A stretch of 64,000 nucleotides of DNA, from assembly GCF_021869535.1 (NCBI RefSeq), contig NW_026262712.1, forward strand, positions 45,490,884 through 45,554,883, in the 5' to 3' direction. The translations under genes were made by a program, and so were the position numbers. Below are positions 36,083 to 50,100 of this stretch, piece after piece. The DNA is from Mytilus californianus (Eukaryota; Mollusca; Bivalvia; Mytilida; Mytilidae). Each line of letters starts with the position of its first letter. Positions within the stretch are counted from its first letter, which is position 1. Under the pieces are notes generated by a model that was given only the letters and a program-made list of their open reading frames with translations, searched no databases and was not told the origin of the DNA.

Positions 36083-37837
36083 GGTAGCACTACAGTCAGA
36101 ATTTTCTGACTTCAACCAACAGTCTTTAAAGATTAATTTCTCCAAAACTACTCAATGGATTTTTTAAATCTTTTAAAACTCATTTTAAAGCTGAAATATT
36201 ACTCTTTCTTAATCTACAGATAAATTTATTTTTGGTATGATAAATCTCAAAATATAGCTCATTAATTGCCAAAAAAGTGGTCTTCCAACTTGGATGAAAA
36301 TGGCACATTCAGGTCAAATGGTAGTAAAAATTTGTTTTCATAAAATTGAGAATGGAAATGGGGAATGTGTCAAAGAGACAACAACCCGACCATAGAACAG
36401 ACAACAGCAGAAGGTCACCAACGCCATACTAAACTCCAAATTGTACACAAGAAACTAAAATTAAAAATAATACAAGACTGACAAAGGCTAGAGGCTCCTG
36501 ACTTGGGACAGGGGCAAAAATGCGGCGGGGTTAAACATGTTTATCCCTTTAATCAACCATATACAAGCTACAAAACCGTGTCTCAGATTTTTGATATATG
36601 CCCCCAGTAAGAAGATATATTGATTTAACTGCTAGGTGCCAAACCTCATATCACCTTTCATCTTTGGAGACCTATAAATTTATTTAGAAACAAATTATCC
36701 AAAAACTGGGACACAGTATTGTAGAAAATACTCCCTTTAATCACATATATCAAAGTCAAACCAAAGGGGGTACCCATAAAGTTTATATTTTCATTTTTTC
36801 CTAACAAATCTCATGAAAAATTGTTCTGAGAAATGACCTAAAAACAGAACCCCTATAAATGCAACATAAATACAAAAATCCCACTAGGAACACCCCAGGA
36901 GTGTTCTGACACCATTACTTTATCAATAGAACCATATATTTGTGTCTTTGATGCTCTGATGCTGTAAATTTTGCATTATGTGTGGCACTGTGCAACACAT
37001 CTTGGCATTTGGCGGGAGTTTGACGTCACAGATTTGACCAACATCTGTGATGTAGTAATTAAATATAGACAAAGCTCCGCCTATGTCCAGACAGTCTAAG
37101 ATAAGAGAATAACAGGATTGACCAGCTGCATATAATCAATATTTAACATCATTATTCTCACTATAAAGAAAAATTTTCATTTGATTTTAAAAAGAAATAT
37201 ACTATTACTGAAATTGACTAGAACATTAATATTGTGCATCAAAAGACATGTTCATAAAAAGATCCAAGACCATCCCCTTCTTTAAAAAAAGACAATCCCA
37301 CATGATTTTTGAGTTTTATGGAATTGAAAGAAAAATTTCACATAAACTTAAAATTGGTTAAAATGCCTAAAACTGTATTTAAATGTAGAAGACCAAATAG
37401 AAGAAATTTATACAGGCAGTCAGGGGCTTTCAAAGATACTTTCACACTCTTTTCCATATTTTTTTTTCATTTTTGGTAGATTTCTTCCCTGTAGATTTTT
37501 TCCTTTCCTTTTCATATCTTTTTCTTTTTCTCTGTTTAAAAACTACTTTTGTTGCAATACAATGAGATAAGACCACAATATTTATCTTGTGGTCGGGGAC
37601 TAACAGCTGGACACTGGTATCAACAGATGATTGACATATTAGCCCCTCCCAAATGCCTATATATTTAGATTAATTACCATGTGCTTTTATTTACATAAGT
37701 TCATTATTAATTTACTCCCTGTTGTGATATGATAATGACTTTGGGATTTTTACAAACTGTGCAGAATAATACTTAATTCAAAATTATGTGATAAAAAAAA
37801 TATCTTCAAAAAATCATTGTTAGACTGTAGTGCTACC
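36083..37837. mobile_element. TTAA-flanked inverted-repeat DNA element, 1.75 kb
   Basis: The left end 'ggtagcactacagtc' (36083) is the exact inverse of the right end 'gactgtagtgctacc' (to 37837). TTAA stands on both sides (36079-36082 and 37838-37841). A TTAA target is known for piggyBac and Kolobok elements. No transposase frame is present. A Penelope-like tail copy (36344-36545) is nested inside. The element lies just downstream of the ABCG gene's stop codon. Confidence 0.8.
36344..36545 (-). mobile_element. Nested 3' tail copy of the Penelope-like retroelement
   Basis: 'aaaattgagaatggaaatgg', 'caacaacccgaccatagaac', 'gccatactaaactccaaatt' and 'tgcggcggggttaaacatgt' match 22103-22395. About 100 bp corresponding to 22187-22288 is missing: the copy jumps from 'aaggtcaccaac' to 'gccatactaaac'. 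Confidence 0.75.
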
Positions 37838-37976
37838 TTAACACATTCATTAAAAAAAATAAATAAATGTAGTTGATATCTTGAGTATTAGAAGCTCTGA
37901 ACACAAAAATAAAAGCTTATTGAGTAAATAACTTCTATGATAAATGGAATGTTGCATTATAACAATGATTCAAGTG

Positions 37977-38184
37977 TCAATGTGGTTTCTGTATAAATCT
38001 AAGTACTAAGTACCCTGCAATCCTAAACACAACAATATATATAAACAGAGGCATTAAGTATTGCCAGTACTCCCAATCAATGTTGTAGTATTTTAGTATA
38101 TCCTCTGATGGAATCATCGTTGTATTGGACTGTAAGCATGTGGTAAAGTGGGATCCAGATATATTATTGGCTGAGGCAGCACAC
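37977..38184 (-). CDS. ABCG terminal exon: extracellular Cys loop, last helix and stop
   Basis: It encodes [16 protein letters not shown] with likely N-glycosylation sites (N-I-S, N-T-T) and two cysteines for the extracellular loop. Then come [16 protein letters not shown] and [10 protein letters not shown], with TGA at 37979-37977. No canonical AATAAA was found in the first 150 bases downstream. Confidence 0.93.
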
Positions 38185-41100
38185 CTGATAAAATAAAATA
38201 AACAAGTAAAAAATCTGGTACTAGTATCAATAAACAGTTATACTGTCAATGGTCTTTTGTGTATCTTAGATTTGTACTTTGTGTTCTTAGTGTTTTTGTA
38301 AGTTGGTTTTTGTGCTTTGTATCTATATGATGAGTTGAGCCCTTTTCGACTGATTCGTGCAGTTTGTTCCTTTGTTGTGCTGTCATGACACTGTTCCAGG
38401 TTAGGGGAGGGTTTGGTGCCTGCAAAATGTTTTACTCTGCCACATTCTGTATGTAGTTGTACCTGTCCCAAGTCAGGAGCATGTAATTCAGTGGTTGTCG
38501 TTTGTTGCTGTATATCCTATTTGTTTTTAATTTATTCCTTCGTATCTGAATCAGACCGTAAGTTTTCTAGTTTACAATTATTTTATATTTGTCATTTCAG
38601 GGCCTTCTACATCATTTGGACTCGGGTGGAGAATTGTCTGATTGGCATCATACCGCATCTTCTTATTTTTATCTAAAGAGTTTATTGCCATTTATGGAAA
38701 TAAGTGTTCATCTTTAAAAGACTTTGTTAACTTTACTCAGAACATTTCTAGACTCAAAGCAGTTCAGAGCCTCACATATTGAATAGATACTTGTCTATTG
38801 TTAAATACCATATGTTGACCTCTACATGTCTTTTGCTTTGTGTTTTCAGGTTGCTTGATGTATTATCAACATCTCTTTTTATTCATATTTTACACAGTTT
38901 TGGAGGACAACAGCTATTTAGCTATCCCAAAGACCTAAGTGTTCCCCAAAAGCAATAGGCTCATGATAACAGGTTCATCTGAGGGTCAAACAAAACAAAT
39001 TTTGTCTGAGAAACCGTCTATAAGTTGTAAGCATGACATTAAGAGACAGTTAAAAGCTAGTAGGCAGTTAACAGATTACTGACCGATCAAATTATACAGC
39101 CACCCAAAAACCACCTTAAGTCTAAAGTTCAAAAGTTCAAACTCAGTTGCTGTGTACATGGTAGACAATTTTTTTTTAGTTGAAACTGGACTTATTTTTC
39201 AAATGCTTCTGCAATAAAATTCCTTGAATATATAAACATAGCAAAAGATCTCTGTGGAATACTCTGGTACAATATGCAAAAAAGACACAGAATGTTTTTT
39301 GGGCAAAGACTTAAAAAGGGTGTATAATGTATTGTAAGCTGATGAAAGAACATCAACGTTTCAGTATCTGCTGGTAAGATATATCTTTTTGCTAGCTGAA
39401 TATTTGTTTGCTAGCAAGTTCATTGTTGTGTAAAGAAATATTTGACATTGTTAAACGATCAATTTATAGTCAACCTCTACAATATAATACATGTACTTAC
39501 AAGAATGGTGCACTATTATGGAATTCCAGATATAATAAACAATTAAATGTATAATTCAGGAATGATATATATTTTATCCAACTCAACCATGGTGGCAAGC
39601 TACGAGTATAAAATCCTCCTGAAAAATAAAAAAAGTAAATGATTTAATCCAGGAAGAGCAATATAACAAAGAATTCATAGGAACAGATTCATACATTGAA
39701 ATTTTTTTAATAATTGGTAAAAATACTGGAAATTACTCTTGAAACTTGTCAGTAAACAGCATCTTTTATTTTTCATCCTGAGGGTTATGTATAACAAGTT
39801 TCGAATAGATGTATCCTTTTGATCAAAGATAAAAATTTGAACATAACAACCCTTGATCTCAGTGTGACCTTTGATCTTACCCCAAAAATCAATTGGGGTA
39901 GTTCTCAAATAAAACTTTGTAAACCTAAGTCAGTCTTAAAAAAAATATTTATTCACATAATAAATATACGGACAATCAATTGCACTATACCACCCACTAA
40001 GTCACTTGAGTATAAAATATCTCTGTTTTTTCAAAGAAGGAATATATACATGTACCTTCAGTTTTCATTTAAACATTAATAACAAAACTTCCATAAAACA
40101 CCTTGAAGTTGTAACTTTATTGCAATTTGACACTTTCTTCATATATTTTGAAAAACAAAGCTACCTATATCTATCATACTTATGCTATTTCATGGAGAGA
40201 TAAATAGATCTGACAAATATCTGACAAATTTACAACTTACAACAGATTTTATCGCATATGAGTAATAAACAGCTGCGCCATGAGCGCATGATACGCCCGT
40301 CACTTTTTCAAAGAATAAAGTACAATAACTTCTCAATGTCATATCAGAAATTTTATAAAAAAACTAAAGGGAGGTTATTTTAATAGATAAAAACAATTCA
40401 CCATAGTTTCATGAAAACTGCTCAAAGAATTTTTGAGTTATTGTCAGAAAACTGGAAAATCCCCCTTTTTTAATGAATAAAACCCCATAACTGGGAAATG
40501 TAAAATCAAAACTTTATAAAAATTGAAAGGGAGCTCACATCAATAGATATCAACAATTCACCAAAGTTTCATTCAAATTGGTTAAAGCCTTTTTGAGTTA
40601 TTGTCCGACATGTTGACGAACGACGGACGGACAGATGGACAATGGTATACCATAATACGTCCCGTAAACAGGCGTATAAAAAATGGACATCTGATTAGTT
40701 GTGTTTCAGATATTTATGATTCAATCAGCAGCAACCTTGTCATATATTGTCATCTTGATTTCCCGATCTTATGCTTTAAGGGGTGTTACTCAAGGTAATT
40801 TGATAGTTCCTAAGCCAAAAACTGAACTGTTTAAAAAATCTTTTGCTTATTCTGTATCAGTTTTATGGAACGGACTACCATATGAAATGCGTAAAGTGCA
40901 AAACACTTTTTGTTTTAAACAAATTATAAAACGATACTTGAGGCAGTCCCAATATTCAGTATTGAAATGATTGCAACTATTACTTTTTTAGAATGTATGA
41001 TTTTGATTTGTATATAATATCTATTTACTACATGCACTCTGTAACTGTTTTATATGTTCTAATGATACATGTACACTGAACTATCATGACTATATGATTG

Positions 41101-44100
41101 TGAACTGACTGTGTTAATATGTTGTATGTTTGCTTTTTTTCTCTTATTATTATTTTTTTATTCTTGTATTGTATATGAGGGCCTCAGGGAAGATTAGTAA
41201 TTATAACTAACTGTGTTTACCCTCTTTAAATAAAGAATTTATTATTATTATTATCATTATTATTATTATTATCATATTTCAAGAAGCTCGAAAAAGTTTC
41301 CAATTCCAGTGGCCCATCCCTACCATTCATTATATAGTAAGTGCCCCCCCCCCCCCCCCTTTTCCACCAAGGACCAAGTATTTAGCTTTAAAAGTCTATT
41401 TTCAAATATAAAGTACATAACTGGTTAATATAAAAAGATGTTGCTAACAGCAGTACATCCTATTATCATGATTATAATCAAAGCGCGAAAGCGCTGTAAA
41501 GGCAGTTAATTACAGGTTGTGTGTATTTTTAGTCCAGTTATATCATTATCTTGCATAGTACATTGTACTTATCAGAGGTGGCTTTCAGTATTTAAGATTT
41601 AGAGTTCTCTAATGATATTGAACAAGTTTTATGAATGTCATATTCTGAGCACTATATGAAGGCGATTGTTCTCACTTGTTTATGAACTAGTGCATTATGT
41701 CCAGTTTGTACCTTTTTTATCTATGTTTATAGTCAAATACTGTTTAAAATAGTTTGGCATTTTCTTTTTAGTAATAAGTAAATGTTATCAACTGTATTTT
41801 ATTCAACTTTGCAAATGTGGTTTGTGACTGGTAAGTACAATGTATGGATGATAGTTGTTTCATTGGAAATCATAACACATCTCCTTATTTATATAATGAT
41901 CTATATTCAACAACCTCAGGTACAAAAAAAAAATGTATGTAACTAAACCATGATGGGAAACCTTTGACTTCTTTCTTTTATATAAACTTTTGATTTGGTA
42001 CCATAGAACTATGTAGAATAAATGTACATTGCAACATGTTAACTCTTTCAATGACAATACTTTTTTTAGGAACTATAACTCCAAGCAAAATTATATTTCC
42101 AAGTATAAAGTAATTTATGAATGAAACAAGAGTGCACATGCTGAAATGTCTCGCCTTCTTTACTAATCATTGATATTATGTTGATAGTCCTAAATATAAA
42201 GCTTTATTACAACTGTCACATAAACTTAACATTAACCAAGTAAACTAAGCATTGACCAATGAACCAAGAAAACGAGGTCAAGGTCAGATGAACCATGCTA
42301 GGCAGGCATGTACAGCTAACAATTCTTCCATACAACAAATATAGTTGAACTATTGCTTATAGTTTAAGAAAAACAGACCAAAACACAAAAACTTAAAACT
42401 GAGCAACTGACCTTGAAAATGAGGTCAAGTTAAAAAAAAAAACCTGTGTGACTGACAAATAGATCATAAAATATTTCCATATACCAAATACAGTTGAACT
42501 ATTGCATATAGTATTAGAAAAAAAGACCAAAAACTCAAAAACTTAACTTTGACCACTGAACCATGAAAATGAGGTCAAGGTCAGATGACACCTGCCAGCT
42601 AGACATGTACATCTTACAATCATTCCATACACCAAATATAGTAGACCTATTGCATACAGTATAAGAAAAACAGACCAAAACACAAAAACTTAACTATAAC
42701 CACTGAACCATGAAAATGAGGTCAAGGTCAGATGACACCTGCCAGTTGGACATGTACACCTTACAGTCCTTCCATACACCGAATATACTAGACCTATTGC
42801 TTATAGTATCTGAGATATGGACTTGACCACCAAAACTTAACCTTGTTCACTGATCCATGAAATGAGGTCGAGGTCAAGTGAAAACTGTCTGACGGGCATG
42901 AGGACCTTGCAAGATACGCACATACCAAATATAGTTATCCTATTACTTATAATAAGAGAGAATTTAACATTACAAAAAATATTAACTTTTTTTTCAAGTA
43001 GTCACTGAACCATGAAAATGAGGTCAAGGACATTGGACATGTGATTGACGGAAACTTCGTAACATGAGACATCCATATACAAAGTATGAAGCATCCAGAC
43101 CTTCCACCTTCTAAAATATAAAGCTTTTAAGAAGTCAGCCAACGCCGCCGCCGGATCACTATCCCTATGTCGAGCTTTCTGCGACAAAAGTCGCAGGCTC
43201 GACAAAAAGGAGTTCTTAATTAAGAAATAAACTGATTCGCTGAGCGCAGCTGGATACAACCACAGAGGTCCAACCCTGAACAGTTGGGGCAAAAATGGAC
43301 ACAATATTCAAGCTTGATACAGGTCTGAATTTGGATTGTAATTAAATATTTGACATATTATAGTTTCTGAATAAATGTAGTCACAGAACTTGAAATCGAT
43401 TATATGAAAGATTTCTTGCTGTTGTGTAATACACTGTGCTGTTGCTCAATACTTAATAAATCTGTTGCCAGACTATAAACAAATAAAGTTCAATTTCTTC
43501 TCAATGTCATATTTGAAATTTATGAAAATCAATAGGGAGATTACATCAATAGCTATAAATAATTCACCAAAGTTTCATGCGAACTGCTTAAAGCATTTTT
43601 GAGTTGTTGTCCAAAAACTGGAAAATCCCCGCTTTTTTAATGAATAAAACCCCATAACTCAGAAATGTAAAATCTAAAATTTATAAAATTCTAAAGGGAG
43701 CTTACGGATTGATAATTTAGTCTTAGATGCAAGATTTTTTTATCAGTTGTTAGTGGCTTTGAACTAGCTGTCAGTAAATGCGAGTACTCTCAGATCTGTA
43801 CTTAGTGTCTTTTTGTTGTTTGGATGTACAACTACCCGGCCTCGTCCACTTGTATTTGTATTTATCCATCTGATGAGTTAAGCCTCTTTCAACTGATTTT
43901 TATAGTTCATTCTTATATTGTACTGTTACACCACTGTCCCAGGTTAGGGGGTGGGTTGGGATCCCGCTAACATGTTCAACCCCGCCACATTCTGTATGTA
44001 CATGTATGTGCCTGTCCCAAGTCAGGAGCCTGTAATTCAGTGGTTGTCGTTTGTTTATGTGTTGCATATTTGTTATTCGTTCATTTTTTGTACATAAATT

Positions 44101-47100
44101 AGGCCGTTAGTTTTCTTGTTTGAATTGTTTTACATTGTCATTTCAGTGCCTTTTATAGCTCACTGTGCGGTATGTGCTTTGCTCATTGTTGAAGGCCGTA
44201 CTGTGACCTATAGCTGTTAATTTCTGTGTCATTTGGTCTCTTGTGGAGAGTTGTCTCATTGGCAATCATACCACATCTTCTTTTTTATATTTACATCAAC
44301 AGATATAAACAATTCACCAAAGTCAAGGTGAGACAACAAAACTTAGTTGTAAGATCTCTGAAATTTTTTACACGGTACAAGTTTTTCTAATTGTTGGAGA
44401 TTGCACGGTGACAGTAACACCTGTAACTGCTTTACCCATTTCTTATGCACTTTGGTTCGATAAACTCACTGAATATCATACCACATCTCCTTATTTTTAT
44501 ATGCATTACAATTTACATGTGCATGTAATTGTAAATAATATTTATATATATATCAGAACAAACTTCATTGCGTCACTTTTATTTATGCATCCTTTGGCAC
44601 AATACAAGTTCTAAAATTACACAACATAAAACAACTAAATGTTATTTCAGATGAAAGTTTTGTTTCAGTTCCATTCATAGGATTTATTAGAATTTTGTAT
44701 GTTTTGCCAAGTCCAATAATTAGCTCTATGTGCACATGTTAATTGGAGACTTTTCTATCCCGTATAAGAGTTTTGGAACTAATTCTGTTTCTTTTTTTGA
44801 AAAAAGTGAGCAAACAAATCATACACATTTAAACCTTTGTCTGCCATCACACTGTCACCTGGATCACATAATTGAACTATTCTACATCTTTCAACTATTT
44901 CACAGTCACTGGTACAACCAACATATGCATTAGAGACATAGTTGACTAAACCACCAGGAGTCGAACATACAAGTATTTTCAGTGTTTCTGTTTTTATATG
45001 ATGAAAAGGTTGCCTGAGCTCTAGGAGCTTTAGGTTTTATCACGGGATATTCTGTGCTGTCAATAATAATCCAAGTTGTAGGAAACTTTAATTTGAAGTT
45101 GGATGGCGAAAAATACCTGACTAAACCACTAAATGGCCAAGTGTTAGCCTCACGCCACTGTTTAGACATAAAAACAATCCATGTTTACACAATATTCTTA
45201 ACACTAGTTTCAATCTAGAATCTAGACAGTTCAAAGTTGGTTGTATAATGCCTCAATTTCATCAAAGTCATAAAAAAACTGATTTTCAAATGACACCCTA
45301 TCAATTTGAAAATATATGTATCTCAAAGAATGTGCTGCTGGACCAAGTGTGGTCAAAACAAATAAAAATTTAGTATACAAGTTACAACTCTAAACCGGTA
45401 TATAAATGCATGGCTGTATCACGTGTCTTCATTTCAAAATTCTCTGCTGAAAATATAGGCATTGATGGTGTTTGCGTAATTCCATCTGTGAAGCTCAACA
45501 TTAGCTCGGCAGTTGGTGGTGGACAGTCATAAATCATGTCTGCAGTATGGATGACTTCTTCAGGAAAACCAACTTTACAATCAAAACTTTCCTCTAGATT
45601 TCTACTACAATATTCATCAAGTTTAGTTCTTTTGTTTTCACAGGAAACTGCCCTGATTTTTCTTTTTGCGGACGATTCAGTCTCTTGTTTGGTCCAGGAA
45701 AATAGGCTGGGAATGGCAGTAGACTTAAGTCTCTGTATGGTGGGTTTGCACCCTGAAAAAGGTTATAAAACATTAGTTTTTTGATAATTAAATGAACTTT
45801 CATTAGCAATGCATACTTTATACTACCTGGCAAAATATTAACTAGATTTATTCATTACAATCTGGATAAAAATATGTTAGCCTGATTCAATGTACATCAA
45901 AATGTATGTTATGTAAATCCAAAGGACAAACAATGAGAGACGTATGCAACAAACATACATTGTTTGTACCTAAATAACTATAATATAGATGAGAGCATGT
46001 CATTGTTTTGTTCCTGTTAACATTGTCATTGACATTTTTCAAGAAAGTCTATGAGGCATAGCTTATGCATTCCTGTCATTACTACATTAGCATAATTACT
46101 GCTAAAATAATTCTCAGTATGATATACCTCTTGTAAGAAATCATTATAATTGTAGCAAGCACCAAAAAATCTCAAACAGATCACATTGAATCGTAATCCA
46201 AAAAATTATGACGTCTTGAATTAACCACCCCCTTTTATTCTAAAACGATAATTGTGGTTGTAAACAGACTTTGGTTATTTCGCATGGCGATTACATATAT
46301 AACTATATATTTTAAAAAGAAAATAGAGTTTTACCATGAATAGTTTCCTGCACGTAGTCTTTTTCAGTAAAATGTGCCTTGCAAACAACAGCTGATTGAG
46401 ATGGACTCCACGATTTCATCGTGTTCTCGTCCAATCTGCGTATGGGCCATGGCGTTGATCCAACTTTTCCTTCTTTTTAAGTCATTTGGAAATGCGTGTC
46501 CTCCTCTTAAATTACATCCAGGTACACAACAACAAGTACTTGGCATCGTTAATTAAAAATGCAACTGTAATAGTTGCACAGTGCATAAACCGGAAGTTGA
46601 AGAACAGGATCGGCTACCACGGCGCCACCTATTCAGAAACGATAATTTGCTACCTTATATAACTGCGAAAATAACAATAACGTTAGACGGGTTCACGTGC
46701 GTAAACAGAAATGCGCTTTAAATTGTATAATATAATTCATGTTCAGTCGACCTTTAATTATTATATCAACGACTGAAATGATTTATAAACATCTAAATTG
46801 CAGATAACACTCAAAATTAACCCGACCTCTTTCCACACGGAATTCAAATAATTCTAGTTTGTCAATCGGTTGACTGCTTATAATGCAAAATACAAATATA
46901 TCAAAAGTTTTTAAAACTAACAAAACACAATGATCGTTTCTCTATTTCCCAATGTAAATGAAATGAAACAAAAAACATTTTATATCACAATAAGAAGAGG
47001 AGAGAATCAACATTTTCCGGATCTACTTGGAGCCTAATTACCCCCCACGTAGATAAGTTGGATATCGCGGAAAGAAAGATTAACACGGCAACTAGAAAGG

Positions 47101-50100
47101 CATTAAAGCACTGCCTTTAAAAAAACTACATTTGATGATTTTCACACAAAATATGCACATTTAAGCTTAAAAATCCATAGTAACCAACCTATTTTCTGAT
47201 ATTTAGGTGAACTGACCTCAAATCACAATAATTATATTTCATTATATATATTATATAATTACCTAATAACATAATTCCCATGATGCATACAGTAGCTAAA
47301 CTCATTCCTTTTCTTATATCCATGCAAACTATTCCAAGGAATAAACCTATACTCTATGGAAAAAGAAATGTTCAATATTAATACATAAAACGAACCACAT
47401 GTTTAAGTTTACTGACAAATATAAGGGATTTTCACCTTTTTGAAGAGCTATTGTCTGATCAAGACTAATTTACAAAATATTTCATTATGTGGCTTCTTAA
47501 GGATATGAATATCATAGATGTCTTTTACCAAAAAATAACTTTGATTCTCAAACTTAATACCGATGACTCATGATTTAAGAAATACAAATTGTTTTTCTCT
47601 ATTGTAAATTACATTTTAAAACAGTCATGATGAAACTGGTGTAATTGATATCAGAATTTATATAGTTGCAAACGATGTTGTGCAAAGTATATTCCCCTCA
47701 TTATTATACATTGATGAAAAATTCCATGCTTAGTGGGTTTAAAAAAGATCAAAGTATCTTCAAACAGGAAGTAATTGCCAGAACTGAAGTACACCAAACA
47801 TGGATTGATACATTGATTGTCTTTTCAATAGTGTATTGTTTCTATAAATTTGTATGTATCTTGGAAAATAGTACAATGCAAAAATTAAAACAATTACGGT
47901 ACACATCTGAGATGCTGACATACATACACCTGACATGCAATCTGATTTTTTCTGAACTATCATTTTCATATCAAAATGTTGTCTTTTTTTGTGGGGGCTT
48001 TTGTCACAATATAGCCTTTTATGGACTGACACCATTTCAAGCAATCATTAGTCTTTCCCTTTTTATTTTGCTTCAGTGAACTTCAATTTCCAGTCTTTGA
48101 CCTTGACCTACTGCTGTAACTTTTTACCTGGCCAGCAATAGCATGAATGATCAAAGTCCCTATAGTGGCAAAGAAAGCAGCTACACCATTAAGTCCTACA
48201 CACCAATACACAACAGTAATGAACAATATTGGCTGTATGAGTATCAATGGAATTTCACTGGTCATTTTGGCAAGGTAATAGGCTGACAATCTGTACCATC
48301 CAGCTGATCTTTCCTTGTTAATAACCATTCTTTCTGAAGGAACTATAAAAAAAGATTGAAAAGTTAAATTGTATTTAAGAAATACTGATGAACCAACAAC
48401 ATTGGGTAAAGTAATAACATAAGTGTGCTTTAATAATTCAGTAAATTATAAGACAGACAATCTCCAGTTTGTGGTAGTTTACAACTCTTTAGACTCTCGT
48501 GAGCAATTCACGGTTTGGCATTTTTCTTGGCACAGGTCTATTTTCAAAAAAAAGTATTTGACCTCTAAATGTCTTTTTTTTGTGTTGTTGTTGGGTTACT
48601 TTCTCTTTGATAGATGACAAATATCTCCTTTGATTCATGTTTAGTTTTTTGAATAGTCGTCTGTAATTGCATTTCCCTAAATTTGTTTGTTTACTTGGAT
48701 AGTTTTTAGATTCCCTAGGACTTTGAACTCTCAGTATTTACTTGTACTCTTATCAAAACCCTTTTCATTTTATAAAATAATTTTAGCCATTGAACAGATG
48801 TGTAATGATAGCAAATATAATAAACTGTTGTCACAGAGATATGTTTCACCTTTTTGTAATTTTGATTGTGCAAATGTGGAAATTAAAATAGCAATACTTT
48901 AACATGCAAGTAATGCAAATATTCAAAGTCAATGAACCATGACTGAAGGTACAGGGCTAAACAATCTCCATGGAAATGAGATGTGCCAATGCTAATGCAT
49001 ACCAAATACCATTGACCTGTTATAAGTCGTTCCCTTTAAACAATCCTAAACACAAACATTAACTTGTAAACTATGTAAAAGTTTCAAAGTCAATGAACCA
49101 TGATGAGGGGGTGCGGCTATATAATCTCCATGGAAACGATACTTCCACATGCCAATAATTTGCATACCAAATATCATTGACTTTACATTAGCAGTTCATC
49201 TTAAACTGATCTAATCACAAACTAATACATGTAAACTAAGCAAGAGTTTCAAAGTCAATAGACCACGACTGAGGAGGCGGGGCCTAATATTCTCCATGGA
49301 AATGAGATGTGCTTTTGCTTATACAACTGAATACCAATTAACATTGGCCTACCACTAATGGTCCCCCTTGAACTGACCTAATCACAAACTAATACATGTA
49401 AACTAAGCAAAATTTTCAAAGTCAATAGACCATGACTAAGGGGGCAGAGTCAAATAATCTCCATGGAAATGAGATGTGGCAATGCTAATACAACTGCATA
49501 CCAAATATCATTGACCTACCACTTGTAGTTCACCTTAAACTAGACCTAATCACAAACTAATACAATGTTGACGCCGCCGCCGCCGCCGGAAACAGCATAC
49601 CTATGTCTCGCTTTTTGACTCCGTCAAGGCGAGACAAAAACAGTTTTAGATGCATTAATTCTAACGTTTTTTATCCTGTCCTATCCTTTTATTAGATTAT
49701 AGAATTGTCCATAAAAATCATAAGCATTCTAGCCACAGTCATAATAGTGTAATTATTTGTAGTTTGATCCAATGTATCATTTTAGGCAGTTAAATCACTT
49801 TTGTCTTTGTTCTATGACAAATTTTTACATCAATATGTATATATAGCTTGACTTACAAGAAGTGATGGTATCAAACAATGGTGTGAATCCAAAGGTCATC
49901 CCAAGGTAAAATATCTACAAATAAATCAAACAATTTCATAAATGGTTGATACAGAGATATGTCTCACCTTTAAAATAATATTCTGATACAACAATATACA
50001 AATTAACTTCTGAATTTTATCATGAAAGATCTATAACATTTTTAGAAGCATTAAATATAAATTTGATACTAAATTACTAATACATTTAGAAAACTTTTCC

